This document shows positions 32,531 through 46,637 of a DNA stretch of 64,000 nt, piece after piece; within the stretch, counting starts at the first letter, position 1; each line of letters begins with the position of its first letter. The DNA is taken from positions 47,240,201 to 47,304,200 of the forward strand of contig CM019069.1 of NCBI GenBank assembly GCA_009667805.1, read 5' to 3'. Position numbers and translations under genes: made by a program. This DNA comes from Leptobrachium leishanense. Lineage: Eukaryota > Chordata > Amphibia > Anura > Megophryidae. The notes under the pieces were generated by a model that saw nothing but the letters and a program-made list of their open reading frames with translations, ran no database searches and was not told where the DNA came from.

Positions 32531-33104
32531 TCTGCTAAAACACCTTATTTTCTGTAAGTGCCCCTCCCGAGACTAGTCTCTGGATCCGCCCCTGCCTGGG
32601 ATTGGAAGGGGGCAATGAGATGGAGGGGACAACAAGCACCACGTGGTTCCCTGCCTGGCCTTGCTTCCCGAATCCAATCACAGGCGAGCGGGAAAGGTGC
32701 GTGTGCACGTGTGCATCACATGCCTGGCCAGCGCCAGCGGCCGCTCGCACCAGTCGCCTCGAGACGTGACGTCACGTGTCACACGAGGGGGACGCAGAGA
32801 GCGATGGTGGCGGTGCCTAGCTTAAGCTAAGCCTAAAAATTGTTGCTACTAAAAAACCTACTACCTGGTCTGGTCCCTGATTGTCCCTGGTGATCTGGTC
32901 TCTCGTCTCACTCCCTCCCTGACTGCCTGAGAGTGTGGACTGAGTAGAACTAGAACGCCAGCGGGCGACAGGGGGGCCTGCAGTGCCAAGGTGAGGCAGC
33001 AGAAGTCAGCAGGCAGCAGTGAGCAGTGCTGTGCACACTGTCACAGTCAATCAGACACAGTCAGCTGAGCAGAGAGGTAAGAGACTCGCTGGGGGAAAAT
33101 TTAT

Positions 33105-33280
33105 ACCATAAATAATACCCATATGAGCAGCTGGGGCCGCAAATATACCCATACATGAGCTGGGGGCCGCAAATATATACCCATACATGAGCAGGGGGCC
33201 GCAAATATACCCATATGAGCAGCTGGGGCCGCAAATATATACCCATACATGAGCTGGGGGCCGCAAATATATACCCAAAT
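33105..33280 (+). repeat. Short minisatellite related to the 31240 array
   Basis: About five units of CCCATACATGAGCTGGGGGC plus 'cgcaaatata'. It shares CATGAGCTGGGGGC and a following 'caaat' with the array 1 kb upstream, so both probably grew from one precursor. Confidence 0.8.
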
Positions 33281-33583
33281 ATGTTGTTCCTACAGTCTGA
33301 CAAATGTAACTACTGCCTTTCCAGAAGAAAGACAGTGTTTATATAAGTCCATAAAGACAGCACTGGTGGCTGTCCCCCAATCAGTGACTCACAACACTGC
33401 TAAAGGTTGTCCTTGCAAGACCAACTTTAAGCATCCTTTAATCTCTGCGTGACGACACGAACACTCACGATAGAGATTATTATGCATCTCTATCCTGATT
33501 GGCTTGACATGACGGGGGGGGGGGCACCAAAACAGACCTTCGCCTGACTAGGCAAAAAAGCTTGCACCGGCCCTGCTTTACAT

Positions 33584-34390
33584 ACGCAAGTTCCGCAGTA
33601 CCTGAGCGATGGATCGGGGCTGTGCATATGTAGATCCAATCCACCTGCTTCCTCTGAGAATCTCGCTACAATGGGTGGTCTGAGACGGTGACGGCGGCGT
33701 GCTCTCTGCATGCTGACATCACTAGTGACTGATCAGGTGACCGGCATCCGGGAAATTCAAAATCCTGGCTGCTGGTGAGGCTGAGTAGGGAAACTCCTCC
33801 ACTTCACCCAGCGGTTCTGCCAGATCGGGGCAGAGGGGGGGGGGGGCTACTCCTCACATCCTGATCATTTTATAACAATAGAGTGTCAAGATGAGTAGAG
33901 TGTCAGTTTTAACATTGTGTCTATATTAAAATGAATCTTCATGTTACAGTGATACGTTGTGTTCTCACTTCCTGTTTCTGCTAAAGTCTGGAATATTTAT
34001 AAACACTCATATATTTATAGTTATTTATAAGATAATGCCTTTTATGATATTACATTTCAGGTCTATTGTTTTAATGCAGACCTTGCCTTCATTTGGCCAC
34101 GACTCACTCAGATGTATTGAGGAAGCATTGCGCTCCTGTCTGCATTCTATTTCCGATGCGGCCATGACATATTAACTAAAGCAATGGGTTGGAAATATGA
34201 TAGAGGGATAATAAATGTGTGTCAGGTCAATAGGATGCAAGGCAGGCATTTGCGAAAAATTTCATCCAATTTAATGAGAACCTACAGTGACATATTTTCA
34301 CTTTTGATGAAATATCTCATTGATCATAATGATGAGCACGATTCCATATTGAGATACTTGAATTCATATAACCTTCACAAAAACAGTGGG
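33584..34390. other. Unassigned sequence
   Basis: No coding domain or repeat boundary seen. Confidence 0.4.
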
Positions 34391-34540
34391 CCACATCAAA
34401 GTAACCATAAAATAAATCTTTATTCACCGCCCAAGGGGGCTAACATTGCGATGTTTCGGCTCTAGGCCTTAGTCATGCAATTTTAACCCCCCTTGGGCAG
34501 TGATTAGAGATTCCTTTTATGGTTTCTTTGGTGTGGCCCA
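34391..34540. repeat. Inverted repeat with hammerhead-like loop (Penelope-like)
   Basis: ~50-bp arms (starting CCACATCAAAGTAACCATAA, ending in the matching complement) around a loop that contains, on the minus strand, TGACTAAGGCC...GCCGAAACATCGC (34448-34478). The same loop signature occurs at 63900-63965. Possibly the end of a Penelope-like element. Confidence 0.5.
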
Positions 34541-34755
34541 TCGTTTTTGTGAAAGTTTGGTACAGGACAGTGGACCCCATGGAGCACCCAGAGGATTACC
34601 AAACGACAGGTTTGCTTCCACTGTGGTAGCCACGCTTTTCTGCCTCTGCACTGAATTTATAACCTGAATCTAGTGCAGAGGGTGCTGGTGGCCTGCCAGA
34701 TTCACTTGATGCAAAGCCACCCTTCCCAAATGAGACAGGGAACAGGTACCACAGC

Positions 34756-35684
34756 CAGTGGCGTCAAAAGATGGGCACCGGGTGACACCACCCCTTAGGG
34801 TGACACCCTAAAAAAAACATTTTTTTATTTATTTTTTTACACAAAAATATTTTGCCAGGAAGGATACATTGAGCTTTCTCTCATTTGCAAGTATGTCCTG
34901 GGTAGGCAAGGCCTAGCCTGGCACTTTTCAGGGGCCAGACAAAAAAAAACACCCCTGAAGGGGATATTCACAGAGCACCGAATTCACGCAGACATTTCAT
35001 TGTTCTGTTATTCCACGCACTTTGGGGAATCAAATTTTCCCGGTGAATTCAGGGGCCCTGAAGTGCAGGGAATCAGCCACCGAATGCTGCCGCAAACCCA
35101 TCACCCGCGGTTTTCAAAAAACTAACGAAAATGTCTGGAATTAACATATAAGGTCCTATGAATGATAATAAAAAAGCCTGTTACAGAAAAAAGAAAAACT
35201 GCTATAAGAATTTTTTTTATTTTTTTTTAAAAAAGACACAAAAAAAATAAAAATAAAGACTTTTTACTACAGATTAAAAGAAAAACGGTTTATTAGATAT
35301 TGGATAAAATCGGGAATATGTTTACATTGAAACCTATGGTGTTCGCCTGAATAAACCTGCTGAATGAAACCACCGGACATCAGGACATTTCTTTGCTGTT
35401 CGGTGTCTCTGAACAGATTAACCATTACTTCTCTATGGGGACTTTCACTGCCTTCGAACAGGCACCGTACTTGCTGGCAGTTTGACAAAATTTGTGTGTG
35501 AGCATATCACAGAGCTCCACAGTAATAAAGCTCACAGTAATGTGCGCCGTGTGTATGAGCATTCAGTGTTATATGGGAGTACTGACTTATGAGTAAGAGT
35601 AGTTAAAAAAGGAAACCGTAAAACTTGGGGGGGTGACACCATGAGTTACCGCACCGGGTGACACCAACCCTAGTGACGCCACTG
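34756..35684. mobile_element. hAT-type element (CAGTGGCG family)
   Basis: 929 bp with inverted ends CAGTGGCGTCA and a perfect 8-bp duplication ACCACAGC (34748-34755 and 35685-35692). The subterminal motif 'caccgggtgacacc' is also inverted. It carries a family C segment at about 35120-35480. No transposase. Confidence 0.92.
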
Positions 35685-35769
35685 ACCACAGCAGGGTGTA
35701 ACATCCCAGTAACACATACACATACAAAAAGAGTCAACCTCTGAATTTACTTAAGTGTTATGATGTGAG

Positions 35770-36137
35770 GTTGTTTCAGTTGGTCAGGCCTAGGTTCAAC
35801 AATGTTATGTGTCCAAAAAATGAGGTCACGTGACTCCCTGACTATACCGAATGAGCAGGTTTTTCCATCAATGGGTTTTTCTTCCCTGATGGCACAGCGG
35901 GCATATTCCAAGATGGCTATGTCAGGATTCATCAGACTCTAATTGTGCAAGAGTGGTTCAGGGAGCATGAAACATCATTTTCACACATGGATTGACCATC
36001 GCACAGTCCAGACCTTAACCCCATTGAGGATCTTTGGGATAATATGCTGGAGAAGACTTTACACCTCATCAATAAAAGATCCTGACAACAGATTAATGCA
36101 ACTCTGGACTGAAATAAATGTTGTCACATTGCATAAG
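35770..36137 (+). pseudogene. Degraded Tc1/mariner transposase remnant
   Basis: Broken frames retain the end of a Tc1-type catalytic domain: a 'VVQ/WFREH'-like stretch and the region equivalent to '[15 protein letters not shown]' (36010-36060, encoded with shifts). Many stops are present. It ends at the solo LTR at 36138. Confidence 0.6.
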
Positions 36138-36722
36138 TGTCACGTCCGCCGCTCCAGGGGGGCTGAAGGCCGCTCCAGGAGGGTCCCGGCACCCGACAGC
36201 ACCAGCCATGCCTTTAGTTGGCTGGGTGTCAGGTATTGCGCTGGCTTCAGCGGGTCACATGGATGCACAGGAGGCAGGGCGCGGCATTAAGACTCGAAGC
36301 CGCTGGGTTTAAAGGCAGAAGGCACGATTCGGCTCATTGCCCTGTCGTTGAGTTACTTCCCTCAGTGCTAAGTGATTCGACTCTTTGCGATTCACTGACT
36401 CTCTTTGCGTATCTGATTTCTATAAGGTTTTCTGACCCGGCTTTGTATGAGAACCACCTCTTGTGTACCAGTTCACATGTTGTGATTTGGCTTTGTATGT
36501 ACACTGCACAGGCTGTTCCTGTTAAACCTGTCCTGTTTGCACGTCGTTGTCTGAAGGATATATTAGTGAAGGCCTGCTTGTGGTATATCTCTTGGGGTTC
36601 AACCCTTATCTGTGTTTGTGTCCCTGAGGAGAGCCAGATTACCGACCACTCAATGATCTGAGGGATAGATAGGGAACTGTCTAAAGGGACCTGCGTTGTA
36701 GTATAAGGAGGGATTCGTGACA
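36138..36722 (+). mobile_element. Solo LTR of a chromovirus-like Gypsy element
   Basis: 585 bp starting TGTCACG and ending CGTGACA. Flanks ATAAG (36133-36137) and AGAAG (36723-36727) look like a decayed 5-bp duplication. TTTAAA at 36308-36313 lies 31 bases above GCCCTGTCGTTG (36339), the same arrangement as in the full element at 3133-8888. Confidence 0.75.
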
Positions 36723-36788
36723 AGAAGTTCTCTTGCTCTCTCCTGTCACTCTTTTCTCAGCACAGATCTCTGTATTGAAAAATAGGTA

Positions 36789-38411
<1,623 letters not shown>

Positions 38412-38565
38412 TACATTGCAGATTTATAATTTATAGCGCTACAGTGAACCTGACCATGACAGTTGGTACAATGGCAACATTGTTCCAAATTATTGGCTTG
38501 TAGCAAAACGAAATTTTCAGTTTATCGTCTTCCACCCGGTTTCTGACTCTGCCATAAACCACATT

Positions 38566-40630
38566 CATAGGCGTCTCTACAGGGGGCAAGGGGGGGCAAT
38601 TGCCCCCCCTAGGTTATTCCTTGCCCCCCCATGTGACCCCCCACCAAAAATCAGCATCCAGCTTCCCACACTTTTCAGACCACATTATCTCCGTTACTGT
38701 GCATCGTGTATGGGAGATCTATATGTCATTGGAAAGGGCAGATTCTGGCCTTTGCAATGATACCCAACATGACCATATTCAGTGTAAAGTAACAGTCATA
38801 AAACGTTAAATAAAAACGTGCACTTAAACATAAACATTTTCACAGGGTTGAAATGGCTCAGCAGTGAAGTGGTTAATGTTCGGACTATACGTTACATTGT
38901 GTATTACATTAGTTGTTGCCTTGGTTTTAGTTGTATATTAAGGGTTAATTGGTAGGCTTCATCCCTCACAGTATACATTTTATTTTTTCCTTGATTAATG
39001 GCATTTTAGGGGTTAATGGGTTGGCTACATGCCTCACAGTGTATTCATGTCATGTTTTCCCTTGATCAATTGCATATTAGGGGTTAAAGGGTAGGCTAAA
39101 TGCCACATTGTTTATTATGTTTATTGTATTTCCCTGGGTTTATGGCATTTTAGGGGTTATTATGAAAGTTAGAATCTAAAGGGTCTAATGATCTATAGGT
39201 CTTCTGCTTTTCGTCACATTTCGGGGAATTTATTTCGCTGAAAATAAGGTGAATTCCCTATTTAGTGAATGGTCACTGTAATTTGCTAAAAGTGGAGTCG
39301 CTGAAGCAGCAATCAGACATTCAGCGAAGACTGCCGAACTGCAGCAAATAAAAAACTGAATTTAAGTATGTATCATTGCATCACATTACTCATTACATCA
39401 CATTACTCTGGGGTTTTGGAACCTTGTTTATATATTCTTATTTAGGGCACTATTACCTGGTGTGAGCTAACCCTTGCGTCGGCATGGTTTTGCTTTAGCG
39501 TCAGGTTAATTGAGTCTAGCACCACACCAACAGATTGTTTGCCTCTCGCTACAAATGGGAAAAATCACTTAGTGCATTGCTATTAGCGATTTGTAGCGCG
39601 AGCTTACTGTACTTTCCACGTCCTCTACTTAACATGGGGAGCGTTAGAGATCTATAGCGCTTTTGCACCTAACAGATCACTTGGTGCCAGCGCTAATTTA
39701 TTGAGAGGAGCTAATTGCAACATTTTACCTACTGCTCAACCCTGGTGCTAACTCCAAAAAGACAGAAAAAACAGGTCCTCGCTCAAAATTAATAGGCAAT
39801 TAACAGGCAATTGAAAAGAATGCAGCACAGGTGTTCTCTTGGCCCCATACACCATAGTAATGGATCTGGACAGCAATGTCACTGCTGTTGCAGAAGGCTT
39901 TATTATAAATGTATCCTTTATCCACATATATCCTTATTCTAATATATTGCCTAATTCTAAACATTTTATGCTGGGGGTTAATCATAGTATGGAAGCGGTT
40001 GATTATTAGGGTGACTGTGTGGACCATGTTTAAAGGGACACATGAATAAGTCTTGCCCTGAAACATGTATTATTTATATGCTGCAGCAGGGAAATTTGTG
40101 TGGCTCACCCGGCCTTCCTTTTGGATCTATTAAATGCAGTGTAATGATTCTACATGCTACTGGGTGACCTTTATCATGCAATGCACATCAGCCTTAATAT
40201 ATGTGTGCATCAAAACATGGATGATACGACCACCGTGGAGGATTTTAATAATGCAAGGGTGAGAGGTTATTCACCGGATGTGTTCATATTCAAGCTTGTG
40301 AGGGCGGGGAATAGATATGGTCCGGCACTCTGCACTGGGAAAAAAAACACTTCTATCATGTACACAACCGCATTAGTTTCCCTAGCGTGCGCTAAACGAC
40401 CTTGTTCATGGACTACCGCGGACAAGGTGATCTGTTAGTAGGTTATCAGGCACTACGTTTTAGCGCTAAATTTTTCCTTTAGTGATGGTGTTTTAGCTCA
40501 CACCAGGTGATAGGGCCCTTAGTTTTATTCAGTGGTATGATTAAGTGGTGAAAATTATTAGTGCCCCCCCAGTTTTGACTGCGGTATCTTATGTGCCCCC
40601 CCCTAAATATTGTTCCTAGAGTCGCCACTG
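38566..40630. mobile_element. hAT-type element (CAGTGGCG family), carrying a Harbinger MITE
   Basis: 2065 bp with inverted ends CATAGGCGTCTCTA / CAGTGGCGACTCTA and a perfect 8-bp duplication ACCACATT (38558-38565 and 40631-40638). Poly-C/G tracts lie near both ends. Inside are a family C-like piece (about 39200-39370) and a Harbinger-type MITE. Confidence 0.88.
39445..40518. mobile_element. Harbinger-type MITE
   Basis: 1074 bp with inverted ends GGGCACTATTACCTGGTGTG / GGGCCCTATCACCTGGTGTG and TTA on both sides (39442-39444 and 40519-40521), as expected for PIF/Harbinger. No coding capacity. Confidence 0.82.
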
Positions 40631-40638
40631 ACCACATT

Positions 40639-42012
40639 TGAATTATATATCTTGTGAACACGGCTTCAATAAAGCTAATCTTTATACGTAATATGCATTC
40701 AGACACGGTTGCCTGGCAAATATGATCATCTGGGGAATGATTGCAGATAAGCCATGAAACATCAAACACCTACAATTACCAATGTTACAGTGGTCTCCAG
40801 TCTGACACGGTTACTAAGATTATCCATCACATCCAGACTGCTAGAGTTAGTCAGTGTGATCAGATGACACCAAAAAAGGATATATTAACAATGAGTATAT
40901 TATGGAAATATTTACTTAATGCTGGAAGTAGCAGAGCAATAGATCTGATGACCTGAGCTAAGAATTTGGAAACTGAATCACTGCCCCATACATGCAGAAG
41001 TCATAGAAGAAAATCCACACCTAGTATGTGATTGAGGCCCTCCAGTATCTCATGGGCTACATCATACAGGTCTATTCAAAGAAAGGTGAAACTCAGGAGA
41101 ATTGGCAGGAGAAGAAAACAGTCCAGACCAAATAGCCGATTCGGAAATTAAGATAAATGGGAGTATTTTTCTGGTTTGGTTACTTTGACTTAAGAGTCTA
41201 TTCACTAAAAGGTGAAACTCAGGAGAACAGCATTCACAACTCTGCTGTGAATTCATCATTCAATGTAGGGTCCGCAAAGTGTGCCGAATGTGGAGTCACT
41301 GCTGACCGCCAAACGCCGCTGAAGAGCACCGAACAGACAATCGAACGCCGCCGAACTGCATAAAAAAATGAAACTCTGCTATTCTAAAAGGTGTTTAAAC
41401 CAATAAAAATGCATGAAAATGTGTGAAAATTATAAAAAAGGCTCTATAAAAAATAATAAAATGGTCTGTTACAGCATAAAATAATAACCTTTAAAAAAAC
41501 ATTGGGAATCAGAAATTTCGCCTATAAAAAATAAAAATAAATACATCAAAATGTTCAAAAAAAAAATTATTTTTAAATATTTTTTTACATTGAATCCCAT
41601 GGACCACCTGTTTAAACATGTTGAACTGAATCACTGAAAATTTCACTGACATGTCGGTGCAGTTTGGCGTTTTCTGAATAGATTAACCATTACGTCTCCA
41701 TGGACAATTTCACTGTGGCCGAAGATCCCCGAATTGCATGTTAGCAGAAGCTAAATGATACCTTCATCGAGAAGCAGATCTTATCAATATCCCATCATTT
41801 CACATATTTACAGCTGCTGTTTTGTTTTTCTTGCCTATTCCTGCCTACTGCAAGTTGTTTTCTATAAAGCCACTGCCAGGACCCAGTGGATTTATGGGAA
41901 ACAAATTATACATACAGTGAAACTGTGCTTGAATAAGAATATATCAAAAGTGATATCCATCCCCCTGATGGGACAATGCAGGGAAAGTGCAGCGGGCAGA
42001 GACAGGTGAACT
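40639..42012. other. Unassigned sequence with a direct repeat and a family C fragment
   Basis: A ~32-bp direct repeat (core AAAGGTGAAACTCAGGAGAA) occurs at about 41070 and 41194. A family C fragment spans about 41235-41740, with the 'ctgaatagattaaccattac' block. No gene. Confidence 0.5.
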
Positions 42013-42016
42013 TTAA

Positions 42017-42300
42017 CCCCTTAAGGACAGGCAGGTGCCGCCCGTCAGCGGTGGGTTAACACCGGCGAGCCGATAGGTGCTGCGCGACCCATTGATTTTG
42101 GCCTGACACACATCATCGGCTGCAAGAGGACGTCCTGAGCTCAGAACCATCTCTCTGCATCCAACGGCGCACGGCACGCGCCCGCTGCGGGGAGGAGCAA
42201 AGGCAGCCCATTGAAGACAACAGGGCGTACCTATATTCCCTGTGTCTTCTAAGCCCTCTCGCTGCGTGGACGGCATAGCACGTCCCGTGGCTGCAAAGGG
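42017..42300. mobile_element. Small TTAA-flanked element
   Basis: 284 bp between TTAA copies (42013-42016 and 42301-42304), with short weakly inverted ends CCCCTT / CCCTTT. The ends resemble those of hairpin element B but the interior is unrelated. Confidence 0.5.
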
Positions 42301-42304
42301 TTAA

Positions 42305-43570
42305 AGACAGATTCAGGATGCAGGTGGCAGTAGACAGAAGAGATATATTTATGATACGATGGAGTAAACCTTGATTTAACGCACTTTACGTATACAGGGT
42401 AATCCAGACGTGGACGCCTTTCCCAAGGTGTCTAAAGTGGTGCCAGCTAAACCCTCCTGACAAGGCCTTAACGAGGCCAAAACAATTGTCAGGGGTGGCT
42501 ATATCTCCAGTGCAGAGGGGGCTTCCATGGCATTTCCGCGCTGGCTGCCCTTTCTGGCCGATATCCGTCTGATCGGCATATGGTTCAGTCTTCTCTGTAT
42601 TGGCGCCATCAATGACACATGAGTGGGGACTCACTGTAGAGCAGGCCAGTAGTGCTGTTGATCGTTCTCTGGACCCTCATAAACCTTGTTTTGGCTCCCG
42701 ATGGACCATTACTAGACTTTACAGGCTCAGACAAGTCTTCTTTTGCCTGGAATATAAATCAGATCGCAGGATCCGGTTGCAGCCCTGTTAATAAACTCTG
42801 TACAAAGATACCGGAGGCAAATCGATCGATTACGTAGTTTTGCCATATCTTGTTTATTTGATGAAATCCTGTGCATTTTGTGACAAATGTCAGAGCAGGC
42901 ACACTGCAGAAGAGATCACATTTTCAATCACAAGCTCTCAGCTAGGAAGCAGCTGGTACTTTTTGCCAGTTGGCAGTCGTGTTGTTGACTTTTCCCATTC
43001 CGCTTGCCAATTAAAATTCTGATTTTTGAAGAGGATTGGCAAACACAACGACACTGAGGAAATAGAGAATATTGATTACAGAAAGGGGAAGCTTTCTCCG
43101 AACACGTGTCAAAAAATAAATTATATATATATATATATAAATCACAATGATGACTAATTGGGCTTATTTAAATATATTTTATCAGTATTCTGATTTTCTA
43201 TTTATTTATTTATCTTTTTAGACATAGGGTTTTAGGAAACACCTTATTTCTTTAAGACAATTCTGATTTTTACATGTTCATAGGAAATGAAAGAAATGAG
43301 ACGGCCAGGCACTCCAATCCAAAACGTGGCTTTTATTGGAGGTTTATAGCAACAGTAGTGACAATGTGATGGCTCTGGTAGCCTTTAACAAAGACAGCTA
43401 AAACTTTGCCACCAGTATTGCACTGATTCTCCAATAACAACCTTATTTTGGACTGGGGTACCAGGTCTCCTCGCTTTTTTTCTTCTCTCCAAATCATGAG
43501 CTGAACACTCTGTGAGCACCCTTCCTTATGTGACCTGCCTGTGGTACAGTAAGTGCATTACCCTCATTGT
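42305..43570. other. Unassigned sequence
   Basis: Contains a TA microsatellite (about 43122-43139). No repeat family or gene recognised. Confidence 0.4.
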
Positions 43571-44012
43571 ATTTGCATAAATCAACAAAAATTTTGTAAA
43601 AATGTGTCAAAATAATAAAAAAGTCCTTTAAAAAATAATAAAAAAGACCTGTTACAAAATAATGATTTAAATCTTTTAAAAACTAATTTAAACAAAATAT
43701 CTTTTAAAAAAATACGAAAAGGTCTTTTAAAAAACAAAAAAAACAAAAGGGTGTTTGCAAAAAATAAAAAGAATAAATGGTATTTAAAAAATAAATAAAC
43801 CGAAAATAAAAAAGATATTCCATTTATTACACTGAAACCTATTGGATTTGCCTGTTTAAACCTGTCAAATTGAAAGACCAAAATAACAGGTAATTTGGCA
43901 AAAATTTCGGTGCAATTCGGCGATCTGTTTATAGACGAATCGATAGTTTCCAATGCGACAATGTCGGTGCCGCCGAACGTGGCACAATTGCAGTATTTCA
44001 CTGTCAATTCGC

Positions 44013-44279
44013 AAAAAACAAGAGGACATAGTCTTAGATTAGAGGGGCAAAGGTTTAAAAGTAACATCAGGAAGCATTATTTTACTGAGAGGGTGGTGGA
44101 TACATGGAACAGTCTTCCAGTAGAAGTGGTAGAGGCCAAAACAGTAATTGAATTTAAGCAGGCATGGGATAGGCATAAGGCTATTCTAAACAAAAGATAA
44201 ATCCAGGTAAAGTATCCATGTAATTGGGCAGACTAGATGGGCCCGAAAGGTTCTTATCTGCAGACATTTTCTATGTTTC
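44013..44279 (+). mobile_element. CR1 LINE 3' fragment
   Basis: Encodes the last ~60 residues of CR1 ORF2 ('RGHSLRLEGQRFKSNIRKHY' through 'AILNKR') and its 3' UTR, then ends in the ATGTTTCT tail. Nearly identical to 17300-17570 on the opposite strand. 5' truncated. Confidence 0.92.
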
Positions 44280-45217
44280 TGTAGCGCTGGTTTAAATCCT
44301 GCCGCTGTAGTTACTTGTTTCTGGCCACCAGGGGGAGACGAACCCAATGTAAACTGATACTGGACACTTTCGGACTACGTTTTCCAGCATGCTTTGGGGC
44401 AGGAACAGGAAGTGGGTGGGCAGAACCGAGAGACATCCGCAGCCTCGTGCAGAGGAGAGCCAGTGAGCGCCAAGGGGTGATTAGAGCAAGACGCATGTGG
44501 GACAAGGAGCGATCGTGACCAGGCCGGAGCGCAGGTGCTGCTTTGCAGAGCTGGAGATCGGCCCAAAATCACTTGCCAGAAGACCTATTAACCTATCGGT
44601 GAGAAGTTTTAAAGATACAGAGCTGCAGAAGGACCCCGAGTTAGGAGACCGCGATGATCTAACGGGAGTGCAGGCGGTGAGCTGAGCATCTTGTGGCAGA
44701 AACGGACAAGCAAGACAAGTGGATCCGGTGGCACAGAGTCCCAGTCGAGCGGAAAGACGTCCTGGGTCGAGCAGAGCGCAGAGTATCTGGCGGATGGGTG
44801 AGAGGCCTTCCCGGCCACAGTGAAAAATAATTAAGCACGCTGCAGTTTGTCTAAACCTACAGGGCCCCAACGTGACTAGTCGAAGACACATTGAAACCAT
44901 TCACTGGCCAGTTGAATCTAGTACCTGGGTACCAACACACGCATACACGTACACCTTCTTGGGACACAACCTGTACGGGACTCACATTTCAGCAACGAAG
45001 GGGTTAAAATTCCTTTTTCTTTTCCGCTGCGAGTTTCTCGCATTACGAACTTCTGTAAATATATATGTATACCGTGCTGCTATATGCCAGTTTATTTGAG
45101 ATCAATAACTATATAACTTATAAAATCCACAACAGTGCTGGTGTATATTTATTCCCTAGTGCGGGGAGACTGACCCGAGGTTTAAATTCAGCGGCTCCTC
45201 CGGGAGTGAGCGCTACA
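44280..45217 (+). mobile_element. Solo LTR of the PNMA-like Gypsy element
   Basis: 938 bp beginning TGTAGCGCT and ending AGCGCTACA, homologous along its whole length to the LTR at 57009-57944. TTTC flanks both sides (44276-44279 and 45218-45221), a 4-bp duplication. It sits in the CR1 tail. Confidence 0.88.
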
Positions 45218-45300
45218 TTTCTATTTGGCGAATTGACGAATTACCCTGAATTTGCACAAAACAAAGGCAGTTTCAGAGGTTAGTGAATAACCTCCGAGAC

Positions 45301-46221
45301 ATTTTTTTAAGTTTTAAATCACATCTTTCCTTATTAAATCACCAGATTATATACTGTATGATATGGATTACAGCTATTATATGGATTCCCTAAAATCCAG
45401 CCTCTCCTTGTGTTTAATCATTAATATAAAAGAGCATGTGGACTGGTGAGTTGAGGAGCGGAAATCTTGTAGAGCTCCCGCACTTATCTTTTTAGGACTA
45501 GACCCCTTGTGGTATGCAAATAATTCTGCCCATCTTCTTTACATGATATTATTTTTTCGCTCCTGCAACACACGATTGGTGCATAGTCTTAGGAAGAACT
45601 TTTCATGCACTGCCATCAACCATTACCTGTTGTTCTGTCCTCCTGCAGCTTCAAGAAGCGTGCGAGCGTTACTTTATTGTTTGTACTTTGTACTGTGAAT
45701 TTTGTCCTTTCCCCCCCCCCATCCCCGCACTCCAAGGTAATAGATAACATCTGTATAATTGATAATAGGTTTACTCCGCAATCACACTAAATAAATGCAC
45801 CTTGGGTGCATGATTGGTTGGGAAGCATTAAGGACTTAAGCACCAATTAACTTGTGACCTGCAAATGAACCTTCCAGAGAGCAAGAATTAACTTAACCTT
45901 TATTCATGCATTATGAACGAGGACGGTCACGAGGCCGATACAACAGCAAAAAATCACAGCAGAGTTGTTCTGTTTCAGAATTCTGAGGTTTCATTTCCTT
46001 CTACATTCGTTTCCACGTTTTGGTGATATGGTATTTATTTCCTTGAGCTGTAAACAGTGAACATTTAATAAATAGTAATTTTTCAGAAAGTCTTGCTGAT
46101 AAAATGTTGTGTTTTTTGGTGTCAAACATTAAAAGTGACAACGCAAAACATTAAACTAGCATTTGGAGTTGGTTAGGAATGTGGTTAGAAGGACAGAATT
46201 AGGAGGTAAAAAGACTTAGGG
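45301..46221. other. Unassigned sequence
   Basis: No recognised repeat or domain. Confidence 0.4.
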
Positions 46222-46357
46222 CAGGGATGTCAAACTCTGGCCTTCCAGATGTTGTTGGCCAACAATTCGTAGAAATCGGTGAATGCAATAGTTATACAAA
46301 GAGTCACGGGAGGTGTAGCTTGGCGACATCCTGGTGGGCTGGAGTTTCACATCCCTG
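46222..46357. mobile_element. Short hAT MITE
   Basis: 136 bp with ends CAGGGATGTCAAACTC / CAGGGATGTGAAACTC. Flanks ACTTAGGG and ACTTATTG agree at 6 of 8 bases, a probable decayed target duplication. Confidence 0.8.
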
Positions 46358-46522
46358 ACTTATTGGGTTATGATATTCACTTACATCCGTTATTTATTGT
46401 TGTTGCAACAATGATAAACTTTAAACTTCCGTTTTGAGAAACCCTAAACAGTGGCAGGAGAAACTTTGTCAGTGAATTGGCTTGTGACAAAGGAGTAACC
46501 ATTGGGCCGATAGGCCATTGAA

Positions 46523-46637
46523 ACATAGAAACAAAGAAAATGTCAGCAGATAAGAACCTTTCGGCCCATCTAGTCTGCCCAATTACATGGATATTTTACC
46601 TGGATTTATCTTTTGTTTAGGATAGCCTTATGCCTAT
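46523..46637 (-). mobile_element. CR1 LINE 3' tail fragment
   Basis: Matches the last ~115 bases of the CR1 element at 17296, including the microsatellite tail and the 'ggcagactagatgggccgaa' block. Severely 5' truncated. Confidence 0.92.

Larger units (their letters stand above)
30828..33575. mobile_element. Large hAT-type non-autonomous element with minisatellite cargo
   Basis: 2748 bp with inverted ends CAGGGCCGGCGC / CAGGGCCGGTGC and a perfect 8-bp target duplication CTTTACAT (30820-30827 and 33576-33583). The interior holds a ~265-bp palindrome, a 1-kb minisatellite, an L2-tail tandem array and a second short minisatellite. No transposase. It shares termini with 13239-13594. Confidence 0.9.
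43575..45300. repeat. Family C sequence split by a CR1 tail and a solo LTR
   Basis: Family C pieces lie at 43575-44012 and about 45225-45300. The left piece is continuous across the TTAA that is occupied by element B at 15960, so it serves as an empty-site reference. Confidence 0.6.
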
